From Dactylis glomerata (Eukaryota > Streptophyta > Magnoliopsida > Poales > Poaceae): a DNA stretch of 64,000 bases. Shown piece after piece: positions 31,891-43,529 of this stretch. The translations under genes and the position numbers were made by a program. Positions within the stretch are counted from its first letter, which is position 1. The number at the start of each line of letters is the position of its first letter. Below the pieces are notes generated by a model, which ran no database searches, had not been told where the DNA came from, and was given only the letters and a program-made list of their open reading frames with translations. The stretch is from contig QXEO01002115.1 in the NCBI GenBank assembly GCA_007115705.1, positions 5,213,281 to 5,277,280 on the forward strand, written 5' to 3'.

Positions 31891-31895
31891 GGATG
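31891..31895. other. target site duplication of element F (GGATG), right copy
   Basis: Exact repeat of 26429-26433. Confidence 0.9.
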
Positions 31896-32060
31896 ACCAA
31901 TATTTGCTCAAACACGCATCTAAGTGTGCATCATTTGTATTAGAAGGAGAGCACCAAGATGGCGCAATGTTTTACAGCAAGCTCAGGAACAATAATCTGC
32001 AAAGAAAAAGCAGAGAAAAACAACTGTACAGCTAAGATAAGGTAAGCATCAGGAGGTCTT

Positions 32061-32442
32061 GGCTTTGAGCCACCTGAAGCTGCCTCGACCTGAGGACCAG
32101 AGCCGGACCTGCGACCCTACATTCGTGCCAAACTATATGGTTGCATTCGACAGCAGTTAGGTGGGGACAGAGCCTGTGGAGAAGTACCAGCCGCCTGCAG
32201 AAGATATTTAATACAGAGTTAAACTCCATATGAAGCGGCAGAGTCACTTAAGGATAATCATCTCTCCAGGGAAATACTACTGAACCTAAGAGCTAAAATG
32301 GCTCCTGCAAACCACAGAATGTTATAAGGAAAATATATCTATAGACATCTTTTTCCCCAACCAAAACATGATTAAAACAGAAAACAAAAGGATAGCAGAA
32401 GAATGGTATTGCACGATCATATATATGTAGTAGTTCACGACA
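32061..32442. repeat. direct repeat copy 2 (partner at 25339-25824)
   Basis: Same orientation as copy 1, with one 48 bp unit in place of three. The similarity ends at TTCACGACA on both sides. The sequence between 31896 and 32060 does not match the left neighbour of copy 1. Confidence 0.85.
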
Positions 32443-33000
32443 AAAATCAACACTCCGAGGGAGAAGGGTGTCCTACTGAAACTGGATATCTCACGCGCCG
32501 AGAAAGTATCCTGTGGAAACTGACTTTCAGTGGAAACGTGGAAACTTCCGTCCAATCAGAACTTTGCAGCCCAGATCAGTCTGACTAGTCCCACCGGATT
32601 GCTTTCTCATATTTTGTATAGAGCACCCTCATATTCTTTCTTTCTCATATCTAGTCAAGTTCCCAACTCCATCCCGACCTAAATACACGACTGCTCCAGG
32701 AGACGGCGGCGGCGGTGGTGCTCTGCCCCAACACGTTGCCGAAGATCTCCCGTTTCTCTCCTCAACTAGAACCGGCGGCGGTAGATCCCTTCAGGGCCGT
32801 TCCACACGCTAGGCGGCGAGGGGGTCATCGGGTGCGCGACGAGGGTGGCCATGGATTTGGGCTGGAGGGCCTCACGGGGAGCAGGACGTGGTCGTCTCCG
32901 GCACCGATCAGGAGGAGATGGTGGAGTTAGGGAAGGGGCATGGACGGCCCAGGAGCGGAGGAACTCCGCCGCGCCGACGACATCCGAGTCATGGGCTTGG
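32443..33000. other. unassigned sequence; 32700-32990 GC-rich and gene-leader-like
   Basis: From about 32695 the base composition turns GC-rich (GAGACGGCGGCGGCGGTGGT) as in grass first exons. I find no recognisable protein. It may be the start of a disrupted host gene into which the LINE inserted, but this is not testable here. Confidence 0.3.
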
Positions 33001-34065
33001 ATTGGTGATGATGTAACAAATGTGGTAAGAAACTTCTACACTACAGGTGTACTCCCTCCTCATCTTAATGATACTCATATTGCTCTTATTCCTAAAAAAC
33101 TCGCTTGCCATCTTCCTTCTGATATTTGACATATAAGCCTATGTAATGTAATCTATAAAATTATTGCAAAATCCTTAGCAAACAGATTAAAAGAGCATCT
33201 TCCTGATTACATCCATCCCTCTCAACAGGCTTTTATTAAAGGTAGATGCATTAGCAATAACATTATAGTTGCTCAAGAAATTGCCCATTTTTTCACTCTC
33301 ACTTCTTGGAAAAGCCTTGATTTCATGGTAAAAATTGATCTTGCCAAAGCCTTTAATCGGGTAGAATGGCACTTTATAGTTGCAGCGCTGGCGCGCAAAG
33401 GGTTTCATGGTCACTTCATTAACCTTGTGCATACTTGCATTTCCTCGCCAACTTTCTCCATGATCATTAATCGCCAATCTTTTGCAAAGTTTAGCAGTAC
33501 CCGAGGCATTAGACAGGGATGACCTTTGTCTCCTTATCTTTTTGTTTTTGCAGTGAATGAATTATCTTTGGCACTTCAAGATGCCCTACAAGCCAATCAT
33601 CTCACATGTATTTTACTTGGACCAAACTGTCCACCTATCCACTCTTTGATGTTTGCAGACGACCTCATTATTTGCGGCAAAGCTAACGTCCAAGAAGCTC
33701 AAGTAATATCCCAAACTCTTGACCATTTTTGCCAACACTCTGGTCAAATTCCAAACTAGAGCAAATCTGGAATTCTTTTCAGCGGAAATGTTACCATGCA
33801 GGTTAAAGAAGATATTAGAAGACTATTCCCAGATCCAGACATAGACAATTCATTCACTCATCTTGGCCATCCTCTCATACTACCCTCGAAAGAAAGATCG
33901 GCTGCTTATGCCTTTGTTTATGATAAATTTAAATCCAAGCTCTCCACCTATAAAGCTAACCGTCTTTCGCATGCAGCCAAATTAACACTCATAAAATCTG
34001 TGTTTTCCTCCATTCCTGTCTACTACATGTACAACATTCTTTTCTCAAAAAAAAATTCTAGCTAA
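33001..34065 (+). pseudogene. LINE reverse transcriptase
   Basis: Successive frames encode GVLPPHLNDTHIALIPKK, then PSQQAFIKGRCISNNIIVAQ, MVKIDLAKAFNRVEW, SPTFSMIINRQSFAKFSSTR with GIRQG, and the active site SLMFADDLIICGKA. This is the standard order of plant L1 reverse transcriptases. Stops occur at about 33127, 33523, 33758 and 34063. Confidence 0.9.
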
Positions 34066-34195
34066 ACTCACAGCGATTATTAGAAACTTTTGGTGGACAG
34101 GTGTTCAAGAAGATCAGACGACTAAAAGTCTTTGCCTTTGGGCATGGGCTGATGTTTGTATTGACAAAAATGTTGGGGGCCTTGGTATTAGAAAT

Positions 34196-35107
34196 TTGCA
34201 GGCAATCAACCAAGGACTCATTCTATCGGCGGCGTGGAGATTGGCGAAGGAACCACACAGCCAGCTGGCGCAGATCCTCAAGGCCAAATACCACCATGAT
34301 ACTTCCATTTGGAGAGTGAAACCAAATAAACCAAAATCGGCCTTTTGGTCTGCAATTCTTAAGGTAAAACCCCTTCTAATTTCAGCATCTTTATATCAGA
34401 TTGTGGATGGGAATAGTTCTGTATGGAGTTCTCCATGGTTTGCTGGCTGGGAAACAATATATGATAATCTTATTTTACAGCAACAACCATTTGTTTATCC
34501 TGTGCAAGTTAAAGATCTTTGGATTCCTGGGCATAAAACTTGGAACACAAACTTCATAAACTCTATGTTCAATCCTGAAACTGCTAATGCCATCCTCCAA
34601 ACACCCATCATTGATGCCAATGGTGAGGATACTTTGATTTGGAAACTAACCCCAACAGGCCAGTTCTCTTCCAAAAGTGCGTACAAGCACTGTTTTAATA
34701 ATCTTCAACTCCCGCAGAGGCAAAGACCCAAGATTGTACCACCACAGGTGATATCCCTTCTTAAGCAGGTTTGGCGAGACAAACAGATGGCGCCAAGAGT
34801 TCAAACTTTTGCTTGGAGGCTACTTAGGAAAGCGCTTCCTACTGGTAAGAGGGCGAGTAGGTACTCAAAACACATCAATGAAAATTGCTCTGGATGTGGC
34901 AATTTAGAAGATAAAATGCATATGTTGTTCTTATGCCCTTTCTCTAAGGCAGCATGGTATTCTTTCCCTTGGTTTATTAAAACTAAATTTATTGCTGACC
35001 ATCATCCTTCCGTCCCTGAGATGATTCAATCTTTTCTTACATCTCAACACCCACAAATAAATGTCACTATGCTTTACACATTTCTGTGGTGTCTCTGGAA
35101 AGCATGA
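34196..35107 (+). pseudogene. LINE post-RT region with zf-RVT domain
   Basis: A 303-codon frame includes KSAYKHCFNN, then VWRDKQMAPRVQTFAWRLLR and CSGCGNLEDKMHMLFLCPFS, the Cys/His pattern of the zf-RVT domain found between reverse transcriptase and RNase H in plant LINEs. It ends at TGA in FLWCLWKA; a frame beyond it leads to RNase H. Confidence 0.85.
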
Positions 35108-35289
35108 AACAACAGTTTATTTTGCAGGAAAGTAAGTTGGCCTTCTCAGATTTATGCGGCAGCGAATGCAATAATAAAGGGAACCAATTTAGAAGACAAC
35201 AACTCCACATATCTACAAGGAAATGAGAACACACAAGAGCTGAAGCAAACTCCTCATACAATTCCTCATACTCTACATGCTGACTCCTT

Positions 35290-35583
35290 CAGAGGAAATG
35301 TCATCTACTGTGACGCAGCCTGGGAAAGACAAGCAGGGGCAGACAAGAGCCAGGCTGGAATAGGCGTCATCATTCATATGCAGGACAATCAACACCTCCA
35401 ACATCTGCATGTCTCAGCGCTCTCTCCGCCAGCTTCCTCACCTCTACAGACGGAGACCTATGAGCTGATTCTAGCAACAAAGCTAGCAGAGATTTTATAG
35501 TTCAAGACCCCTACTTTTACACAGACAGTTTGGTGTTAGCCTCGGCGGCAGCTTCATGCTTGTTGTGGGCAGATAACCACCCA
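35290..35583 (+). pseudogene. LINE RNase H, truncated
   Basis: Frames read GNVIYCDAAWERQ (first Asp), AGIGVIIH, SPLQTETYELILATKLAEIL (Glu) and, after a stop and shift, FYTDSLVLASAAAS (Asp) before the sequence is cut by the LTR of C. This is the plant-type RNase H of L1-like elements. Confidence 0.75.
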
Positions 35584-37175
35584 GTTGGGAACCCCAAGAG
35601 GAAGGTATGATGAGCACAGTAGCAAGTTTTCCCTCAGTAAGAAACCTAGGTTTCTCGAACCAGTAGGAAAAAGCCAAACGTCAGAAAGTGATGCCTGCTA
35701 GCTTCGCGACAGCTCCGGACAATTTATAGGGCGCCTCGTCCAGGGCTTTTCTTTGCACCAGCAGCAACGTGGAACCTGCATACAACACAACCAAGAATTT
35801 TGCTCCCAACTTACAATGAGGTTGTCAATCTCACCGGTTTGCTGTAAACAAAGGTATGAGTGTATCGAGTGGAAAGCAATAGTATTATGTGAGTAAAAGT
35901 AAACGGTAATAACAATGTAAAGGAAATTGGACCGGGGTCCATAGTTCCCTAGTGGTGTCTCTCCATAAGATAAATAACAACATGCTGGGTAAACAAATTA
36001 CAGTTGGGCAATTGATAGAATAAAGATAACGTGCATATGTCACGAGGATCACTATGAGATTTACTCTGGGCATTACAACAAAATACATAGACCACCATCC
36101 AACTGCATCTATGACTAATAATCCACCCACGGGGATATCGTCCGAACACCCCACGAGTATTAAGTTGCGAACAACAGATAACTGCATTAAGCAAAGTATG
36201 TAATGTAAACAAAACAAATGTCCTTGGACACAAGAATGTTGTTTTCTCCCTAGTGGCAACAACACATCTACAACCTTAGAGGTTTCTGTCACTCCCCCAA
36301 ATTAAATAGAGGTATGAACCCAACTATCGAGCATAAATACCCCCTCTTGGAGTCACTAGTATCTACTTGACCAAGATAGCTACTAACAACGGAGAGCATG
36401 CAAGATCATAAACAACATAGAGATAACATAAGATAATATTCAGCACATCAACTTAACATAACACCAATACTCATCGGATCCCAACAAACACAACATGTAG
36501 AATTACATAAAGATGATCTCGATCATGTAAGGCAGCTCACGAGATCTAAACATGAAGCACATGGTGGAGAAGACAACCATATAGCTACTGCTATGGACCC
36601 ATAGTCCAAGGTAGACTACTCACTCATCGCGCCGGAGGCAAGCATGGCGATGAAGAAGACCTCCGGTGGCGATTCCCCTCTCCAACAGGGTGCCGGGAAG
36701 AGCTTCTAGACCCTCCCGATCTCGGGTCGACGACGGCGGTGGATCGCGATGTGTTTCTGGAAAATTGATCGGGTGTTTAGGTTTTTCCCGTCGGGGGATC
36801 TTTATAGGCGAAGGAGCAGCGTCAGAAGTGGACCAGGGGGCCCTCACCATAGGGCGGCGTGGCCAGGGGCTGGGTCGCGCCCCTAGTGGTGAGGCTACCC
36901 TGTGGCCCCCTCCGTCTCCTCTTTGATCTTCTGGAAGCTTCGGTAAATATTAGGAGGTTTGGCTTTTGTTTCGTCCAATTCCTAGAATATTTCCTGTGTA
37001 ACTTTTCTGAAACACAAAAAAGGCAGAAAATAGGGAACTGGCACTATGGCATCTTGTTAATAGGTTAGTTCTGGAAAATGCATAAAAACGCCACGAAGTG
37101 TAACAAAACACTAAGCAAATGGTGTAAGAACAAGCATGGAGCATCAAAAATTATAGATACGTTTGAGACGTATCA
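35584..37175 (-). repeat. 3' LTR of Athila-like element C, outer end shortened
   Basis: On the minus strand it starts TGATACGTCTCAAACGTATC (at 37175) and runs to GGGGTTCCCAA at about 35584. Against the X LTR it lacks the last 35-40 bp including the CA end, and the join to LINE sequence is abrupt. So either the end was deleted or this subfamily ends differently. The U3 dyad is at about 36825-36900 and the TATA region near 36800. Confidence 0.85.
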
Positions 37176-38099
37176 AGCATCCCCAAGCTTAACTCCTGCT
37201 CGTCCTCGAGTAGGTAAGTGATAACAAAAGAATAATTTTTGAGCTGACATGCACCAACACAATCTTGATCATCTATGTAAGCATTGAGTGCTGGGATCAA
37301 AAGAACTTAAACATGAGCATGAAAGACATAATCTTGGTAGAAGAAACTTAGCAACCATGTTATAACATGAAAAAGAACACAAATGAAAGATCATGAAAAT
37401 GAAACAATGAAAGTCAAACGTGTGTTCAAATCATATGGAAAAACATAGCAAATGGTTTTCAGCTTGTCCTTCATGGAATAGTAAAACATCAATGCATAGG
37501 ACACCTTCAAGTTTAAGAGGGCGACTAGATATAAATAATTTAAGAATAAGTGAAACCAAAATCATAACTCAATCAATGATAAACTTTGGGACTATGCACA
37601 TTAAACTCAGAATGACAACTATGCTCTCTTAGACGGTGCATAAAGGTAGAAGGTGGTGACTCAACATAAAAGTAAAAAAGAAAGGCCCTTCGCAGAGGGA
37701 AGCAGTGATTGCAAGTTTCATAAACCTTCAAAAATTATGGTACTTACTAGCTTTGAGCTCTCATTGCCCCATCATATGCATATTGAATGGTTAAAGTTAA
37801 TGCGAATACAATTATGAAGCATATGCTTGACAAATCATAAGTTGAAAACCTCGTGTCCCATGAAGTACGAATACCCAAACCTCATGCTACTTGACTTAGA
37901 GTCCCAAGCAAGCTCTTGTCATTGTAAGTATATGCGTATTATTGAGAACCGCCAACGGAGTACCTCCGTGCCCGATGACATGGAACAAGCCCACATCAAA
38001 ATGACAGGACAAACAGACAATGAACACCTCAGCATCTCTTTTATTTACCATTGGTATAGCTTTTTATTTTGAGATGCGTCATCGAATGTTCACTATGGG
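37176..38099 (-). mobile_element. interior of element C, 3' non-coding part (left of element B)
   Basis: Begins with the polypurine tract (reverse: AAGCTTGGGGATGCT) and matches X 1030-1955 in reverse. It holds the conserved block at 37657-37705. The element C target site of B is ATGGG at 38095-38099. Confidence 0.88.
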
Positions 38100-38434
38100 T
38101 GACAAGGGTATAGCTAATAGAGCCCGTTAGTTGAGTACCCCTGAGGCCCGTTGTGCTAGGCCCAATTGTAATGATAGTCGAATACGAGTTATTACCGTAT
38201 GTCGATATTTGTAATCTGTATCGGACCCTACCCGATCCTCGAGACCTGACCACCTATATATAGGGGCCAGGAGGGGACGGTGTAGGGCAGATTGAAAGCA
38301 AGCCAGGTTGAACACCCAAGTTTACTTTCGATACGCACCTATTTCGACTAACTTTACCTTCGAGTTCATCCGACGCCCTATCTCCCCGATCCTAAGTCCT
38401 TCATCTAGGACATTTGTCGAGTTAACCCTCGTCA
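38100..38434 (+). repeat. 5' LTR of element B
   Basis: Starts TGACAAGGGTATAGCTAATA, ends TTAACCCTCGTCA, and has the TATA box CTATATATAG at about 38253. It differs from the 3' LTR at five positions in 335. Confidence 0.95.
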
Positions 38435-38435
38435 A

Positions 38436-38454
38436 TTGGCGCCGACCGTGGGGA
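38436..38454 (+). promoter_or_regulatory. primer binding site of element B
   Basis: TTGGCGCCGACCGTGGGGA lies just after the LTR. It is almost the same as in element G. The priming tRNA is not assigned. Confidence 0.75.
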
Positions 38455-38470
38455 CCTGGGCGTTGGAATC

Positions 38471-40336
38471 ATGAATTCGACGGCTTTTTCGCTTCTAGCC
38501 AACAGCAGATCAGAACTCGACGAAAATCAAGAGATGGAGTTGACAATTGGAAATTTGAGCACCCTCATCGGGCCATCGGGTTCATCCCGCCTTTCGGATT
38601 TGACGAAACCAGATCCGTCGGCAGGCAAGCCTGAAACAGAGGAAACATTGGAGTCATCAGAAGGCTCTTCCAGTGAGGTAAACTCGCCGGTCAGCTTAGA
38701 AAAAGCATCAATCGCAGAAGGCGACGACATTCAGGAAAATTTTGACTCAGAAGAAAAAGCGTGTCAGACGCACAGCAACGCAAAGGATTTCGCCGTAGGA
38801 AGCAGCGGCGTCTCCAAGGTACATCAGTTATGCGTCATCATCACTGAAGCAGAAGAAGGAGACAACAGCGAAGGAAGTAAAAAGGTCGACAGGCAAGTCG
38901 ACAAAGTGAAAGATCACAACAAAAAGGAAAAAGAGAAAATCCATGTCTCGGCTGGTGAATGGAGAATGATCAAATCAGCCATTAATCATGGTACAGAAGT
39001 ACCCGAAGGATCGAGAAGAGAAGTTCTAATGGGATATCAGTATGCATTATACCAACACAAGAAGAAACTAAGGGAGGAAAGAGACATGATGTTTCAAGAC
39101 AACAATAGTATATCAAGGGAGGAATACTGGGAAGACTATAGTGAAGATTCAGAATATAGCAGAGAGAGGCGCGGAGATCCAAAACATAACAGGGGGGCGA
39201 CAGCACGCGGCAGAGAAGAAGGGTACTCGAGGAGCCCCACCCCACAGCTAGAAGAAGAGGAAGGGTATGAAAGTAGGAGATTTCAGGCGAAAGGAGAAGA
39301 GAAACCAAGATACTCTGGTCCTTCGGCCGAGGATATGCTATACGGACCTTGTCGAATCCACTACACGTATCTCGACGGGAAAAGGGTCTCAAATCACCAG
39401 ATGAAGGATTGCAGAACATTCCTAAGGTTGCAAGGCGCCATGGGCTCAAGCCAAGAAGGAAGGCAAGGAGAAAGACGTAGAAGTCAAGGATATCAAATGC
39501 AAAGACTAGCAAAGCACCTAGAGTCAAAAGTATACATATCAGCCATGATTCAACCGGTGCCCAAGTCAAAGAAAGAGCGAAAGAGCATATCTAGGCAAGT
39601 AAACCTAGCAATATCATTGCCACCAGCTACCACAGAGTACCTACGGTGGTCAGAGCAACCAGTCAAGTTCAGTAGAGCGGACCACCCAAAGAAAGTTCCC
39701 AGGCCGGGACACTCGCCTATGGTTCTGAAAGCGCAAATAGGAGGGTACGACATCGGAAGAGTGTTCATGGATGCAGGGAGCGGCATAAACTTAATGTATG
39801 CTAGAACACTAAAGGCAATGTGCATCTCACTGGCGAGTCTGAAGCCAACAGATTGCTCTTTCCACGGAATAGTACCAGGAGCAGCAAACTACCCTTTGGG
39901 AAGGATAGAACTCGATGTCTGCTTCGGCAGCAGCGAAAATTATAGAAGAGAGAAGCTGGAGTTCGAAGTCATGGACTGGCCATCACAATATCATGCAATC
40001 CTGGGGCGCCCAGCATTTGCAAAATTCATGGCAGTACCACACTACGCGTATCTCACATTAAAAATTCCAGGGCCCAAAGGAACAATTACGGTACAAGGGA
40101 GCTTTGAAGTAGCCAACACATGCGACAGAGAATTCAACAGGATGGCGCAAACTTTCGGCATGACAGCAGAATATGAGAGGTTGAAAGGAGAAACGGATCA
40201 TAATGTGCTACCCGACGTTGGACGATCCCTACCAGATAAGGTTTTCGACACAACGCAGGACTCGAAGAAAATTCAGGTCCACCCTACGGATCCAAATAAG
40301 ACAACATCAATTGCGGTGAACTTGGATCCCGCATAG
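38471..40336 (+). CDS. gag-protease of element B, capsid part apparently deleted
   Basis: A 621-codon frame starts 17 bp after the primer site. The N-terminal part is acidic and disordered. Residues 165-200 (SAGEWRMIKSAINHGTEVPE) and the RIHYTYLDGKRVSNHQMKDC segment around residue 300 are typical of Tat gag, but the capsid domain that normally lies between them (W, L and R-rich helices with the retrotrans_gag pattern) is not visible. The protease follows at about residue 430 with FMDAGSGINLMYARTLKAM, so the active site is Asp-Ala-Gly where family members usually have Asp-Gly-Gly or Asp-Ser/Thr-Gly. It ends at a TAG in the same frame as pol. A deletion in gag would make this copy dependent on a helper. 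Confidence 0.85.
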   Translation: MNSTAFSLLANSRSELDENQEMELTIGNLSTLIGPSGSSRLSDLTKPDPSAGKPETEETLESSEGSSSEVNSPVSLEKASIAEGDDIQENFDSEEKACQTHSNAKDFAVGSSGVSKVHQLCVIITEAEEGDNSEGSKKVDRQVDKVKDHNKKEKEKIHVSAGEWRMIKSAINHGTEVPEGSRREVLMGYQYALYQHKKKLREERDMMFQDNNSISREEYWEDYSEDSEYSRERRGDPKHNRGATARGREEGYSRSPTPQLEEEEGYESRRFQAKGEEKPRYSGPSAEDMLYGPCRIHYTYLDGKRVSNHQMKDCRTFLRLQGAMGSSQEGRQGERRRSQGYQMQRLAKHLESKVYISAMIQPVPKSKKERKSISRQVNLAISLPPATTEYLRWSEQPVKFSRADHPKKVPRPGHSPMVLKAQIGGYDIGRVFMDAGSGINLMYARTLKAMCISLASLKPTDCSFHGIVPGAANYPLGRIELDVCFGSSENYRREKLEFEVMDWPSQYHAILGRPAFAKFMAVPHYAYLTLKIPGPKGTITVQGSFEVANTCDREFNRMAQTFGMTAEYERLKGETDHNVLPDVGRSLPDKVFDTTQDSKKIQVHPTDPNKTTSIAVNLDPA

Positions 40337-43204
40337 GAAGGCGCGCTCGTCGAGTTCCTCCATGAGCGCTGGGAAATCTTCGCCTGGTGTCCATCGGACA
40401 TGCCAGGGGTTCCCAGGGAACTCGTCGAGCACGCACTAAATGTAGATCCCAACGCAAAACCAGTCAAGCAACCATTGAGGCGATTTGATGAACCTAAAAG
40501 GAAGGCGATAGCGTCAGAATTGCACAGGCTAGAAAATGCCGGATTTATCAGAGAAATCAAAACTTCGAGTTGGGTATCAAACCCAGTCATAGTACCCAAG
40601 AAGAATACAGACGTGCAAAGAGTGTGTGTCGACTATACATCTCTCAATAAGCACTGTCCAAAGGATCCCTTCCCTCTACCCCGCATCGATCAGATAATCG
40701 ATTCCACAGCGGGATGTGCAAGGCTTTCATTTTTGGACGCATATTCTGGTTACAATCAGATCAAATTGAAGAAAGAGGACGAAGAAAAAACGGCCTTCAT
40801 CACACCATACGGAGTATTTTGCTACCAGGTAATGCCTTTCGGCCTAAAAAATGCAGGAGCAACTTATCAGCGGATGATGCAAAACTGCCTCGGAAGCCAA
40901 ATAGGACGCAATATCCAAGTCTACATTGATGATGTAGTCATCACAACAAGAGAAGAGAAATCCTTAATCGGCGACTTGGCGGAAACCTTCGACAACCTGA
41001 ATAAATACAAGCTTAAGCTGAACCCGACAAATTGTTCCTTCGGAGTGTCAGCAGGGCAACTTTTGGGGTTCTTGGTATCAGCACGAGGAATAGAGGCAAA
41101 TCCAGAGAAGATTCAAGCAATTCTAACAATGGGGAAACCCACGAAACTCCACGACGTACAAAAGTTGGCAGGACGTGTCGCGGCGCTAAGTCGCTTCGTT
41201 GCTCGACTAGGGGAGAAGGTGCTTCCTTTTTATACACTTATGAAGAAGTCAGACGATAAATTCGAGTGGACAGAAGAAGCAGACGCAGCGTTTGCACAAT
41301 TGAAAAAAGTGCTTTCCACGCCACCAGTGCTGGTCGCACCAAAAGAGAAAGAGCCACTGCTGTTGTACATCGCCGCAACCCATCAGGTGGTGAGTACAGC
41401 TCTAGTAGTCGAACGAAGCGAAGAAGGAAAAGCTCATGGCGTCCAGAGGCTGGTATACTTCATCAGTGAAGTGCTATCTCCAACCAAACAGAGGTACCCG
41501 CATTATCAGAAGTTGGCATACAGTGTCTTCACAACCGCACGTAAACTACGACAGTATTTTGCGGTGCACCCAATTATAGTGGTCAATGAAGCGCCACTAT
41601 CGAACATATTGAACAACCCTCTAGCAACGGGACGTATCTCTTTGTGGGGAATCGAGTTATCTCCCATGGACATCACGTACGAAAAAAGGAAGGCGATCAA
41701 GTCGCAAGTCTTGCCAGATTTTACAGCAGAGTGGCTCGAGCTGCAAAGCACGGGACCACCAGATTTATCGAGTACTTGGACAATGTACTTCGACGGTTCT
41801 AAGAGAGTCCAAGACGCAGGCGCAGGAATAGTGTTGATATCACCTCATGGAGACAAATTAAAGTACGTCTTAAGGATGAGCTTTCCACAGGCTTCCAACA
41901 ACGAAGCGGAGTACGAGGCTTTGTTGCATGGAATGAAAATGGCTAAAGCATGTGGAGCAACTCGCCTAAAAATATTTGGAGATTCCAACCTTGTTGTTCA
42001 GCAAGTCATGAACAGATGTGATACAATCAATGACAACATGATGGCCTACAAAAATTTGTACCATTACCTAGAAGGAACATTCGATGGATGCGAAGTCTCG
42101 CACGTAAGCAGGAACAGCAATGAAGAAGTCAACAATTTAGCAAATATCGGGTCACAGTGTTTACCTGTGCCGTCCGGAGTATTTTGGGAGGAAATAGTGG
42201 AAAGATCAATAAAAAGTGGAAAAAGTTCGACTACTACAGCAGGCTCGGGGGCTACGTCAGAACAAGAGGAGATCATGATGATAGAAGAAACATGGATGCA
42301 GCCATATCTCGCGTACATGATAAATAAAAAATTACCAGAAGATGCAGTGGAGGCTAAGAGGATAACTCGAAGATCGAAAGCGTTTGTCGTGTTGGAGGGA
42401 AAATTATACAAGAGAAGTATTACCGGCGTTTTACAGCGTTGTGTAACGCCCCAGGAAGGGCAAGCAATCCTGAGAGACATACACGGCGGAGTATGTGGCC
42501 ATCATGCTAGCCGTAGAGCAATAGCGGCAAAAGCTTTCCGAGCAGGATTCTATTGGCTAACAGCCATTGAGGATGCAAAAGATATAGTTCGAAAGTGTGA
42601 AGCATGTCAAAGGTTTGCAGCTAGACCGCATGCACCAGCAGCGGAGCTACAAACAATACCATTATCCTGGCCCTTCGCACAATGGGGCCTCGACATGGTG
42701 GGAAAGTTGCACAAATCATGGCCAGGAGGGCATGTCTACATGCTAGTGGCAGTCGATAAATTCACCAAATGGGTAGAAGCGGCCCCAGTAACAACTCAAG
42801 ATTCTACAGCAGCAATCAGCTTCATCAAGTCAATAGTTTTCCGTTTTGGTGTACCATACAGCATCATAACAGACAACGGGACAAACTTCACTTCAAAGGA
42901 ATTCAAGAGTTACTGCGAAGGATTGGGGATCAAGCTAAAATTCGCATCTGTGGCACACCCAAAGACAAACGGGCAAGTCGAAAAAGCCAATGGTTTAATA
43001 TGTAGTGGAATAAAAAAGAGGCTCTTAGCACCTCTTGAGAAAGCCAAGAGCGCTTGGGTAGAAGAATTACCCTCCGTTCTTTGGAGTCTAAGAACTACTC
43101 CTAATGCAGCAACTCAAGAAACTCCTTTTTTTCCTGGTCCATGGCGCCGAAGCTGTGCTTCCAGTCGAAGTGACGCACGAGGCTCCAAGAGTGACAGCGT
43201 ATGA
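40337..43204 (+). pseudogene. pol of element B: reverse transcriptase, two RNase H domains, integrase
   Basis: The frame continues directly from gag-protease after one TAG (40334-40336); the first downstream Met is at 40400. Reverse transcriptase shows SFLDAYSGYNQIKL and VYIDDVVIT. The first RNase H is degenerate. A second RNase H (WTMYFDGSKRVQDAGAGIVL, ASNNEAEYEALLHG, IFGDSNLVVQQV) is the extra domain of the Tat group, but its last motif reads EEVNNLANIGS, without the usual Asp. Integrase has the HHCC part (HHASRRAIAAKAFRAGFYWL..CEACQR) and the triad Asp, DNGTNF and GQVEKANG. A frameshift in a T run near 43125 moves the C-terminus to another frame. Confidence 0.92.
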
Positions 43205-43529
43205 CGAGACAACGTCAACAGAGGCATTGCAAGATGATGTCGATGCACTGGATGAAGCAAGAGACAAAGCATTAGAAAGGGCTACGCAATATCAACAAAG
43301 CCTACGAAACTACCATAGTAGTCGAGTTCGTCCACGATCCTTCGTGGTGGGAGACCTTGTTTTGCGACTCAGGCAAGACAGCCACGGCAAATTGGAATCT
43401 CCTTGGGTGGGACCTTACATCATCACCGAAGTAATACCAGGAGGAGCATATCGACTACAAGACAAGAAGACTGGGAAGGACGAGAGCAACCCGTGGAATG
43501 CAGAACAGCTACGACGTTTTTACGCGTAG
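43104..43529 (+). pseudogene. integrase C-terminal end of element B, after a frameshift
   Basis: Continues the integrase after the T-run indel near 43125: FLVHGAEAVLPVEV, then SFVVGDLVLRLRQD and WVGPYIITEVIPGGAYRL, the GPY-type end of Ty3/Gypsy integrases. It ends at 43529 (RRFYA). Confidence 0.9.

Larger units (their letters stand above)
33001..35583 (+). mobile_element. L1-like LINE, 5'-truncated, cut at the right by element C
   Basis: The segment carries the second half of an L1-type ORF2: reverse transcriptase, the zf-RVT zinc-binding domain and RNase H, in that order. The endonuclease is missing. The open frame runs straight from GC-rich DNA into reverse transcriptase near 33001, so the 5' end is truncated, as is usual for LINEs. 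The 3' end is not seen: inside the RNase H (WADNHP) the sequence changes to the LTR of element C. Several stops and frameshifts make it a pseudogene. Confidence 0.85.

Noticed and set aside
32715..33129. Possible host gene first exon running into LINE sequence
   Set aside because: GC-rich and partly open, but no recognisable protein, and the continuous frame crosses the LINE 5' junction by chance. Kept only as an unassigned segment.
38982..39569. 195-codon minus-strand frame opposite to gag of element B
   Set aside because: It is the shadow of the gag frame, with no domain and no promoter; unlike the antisense gene at 43951-44514 it lies fully within a coding frame.
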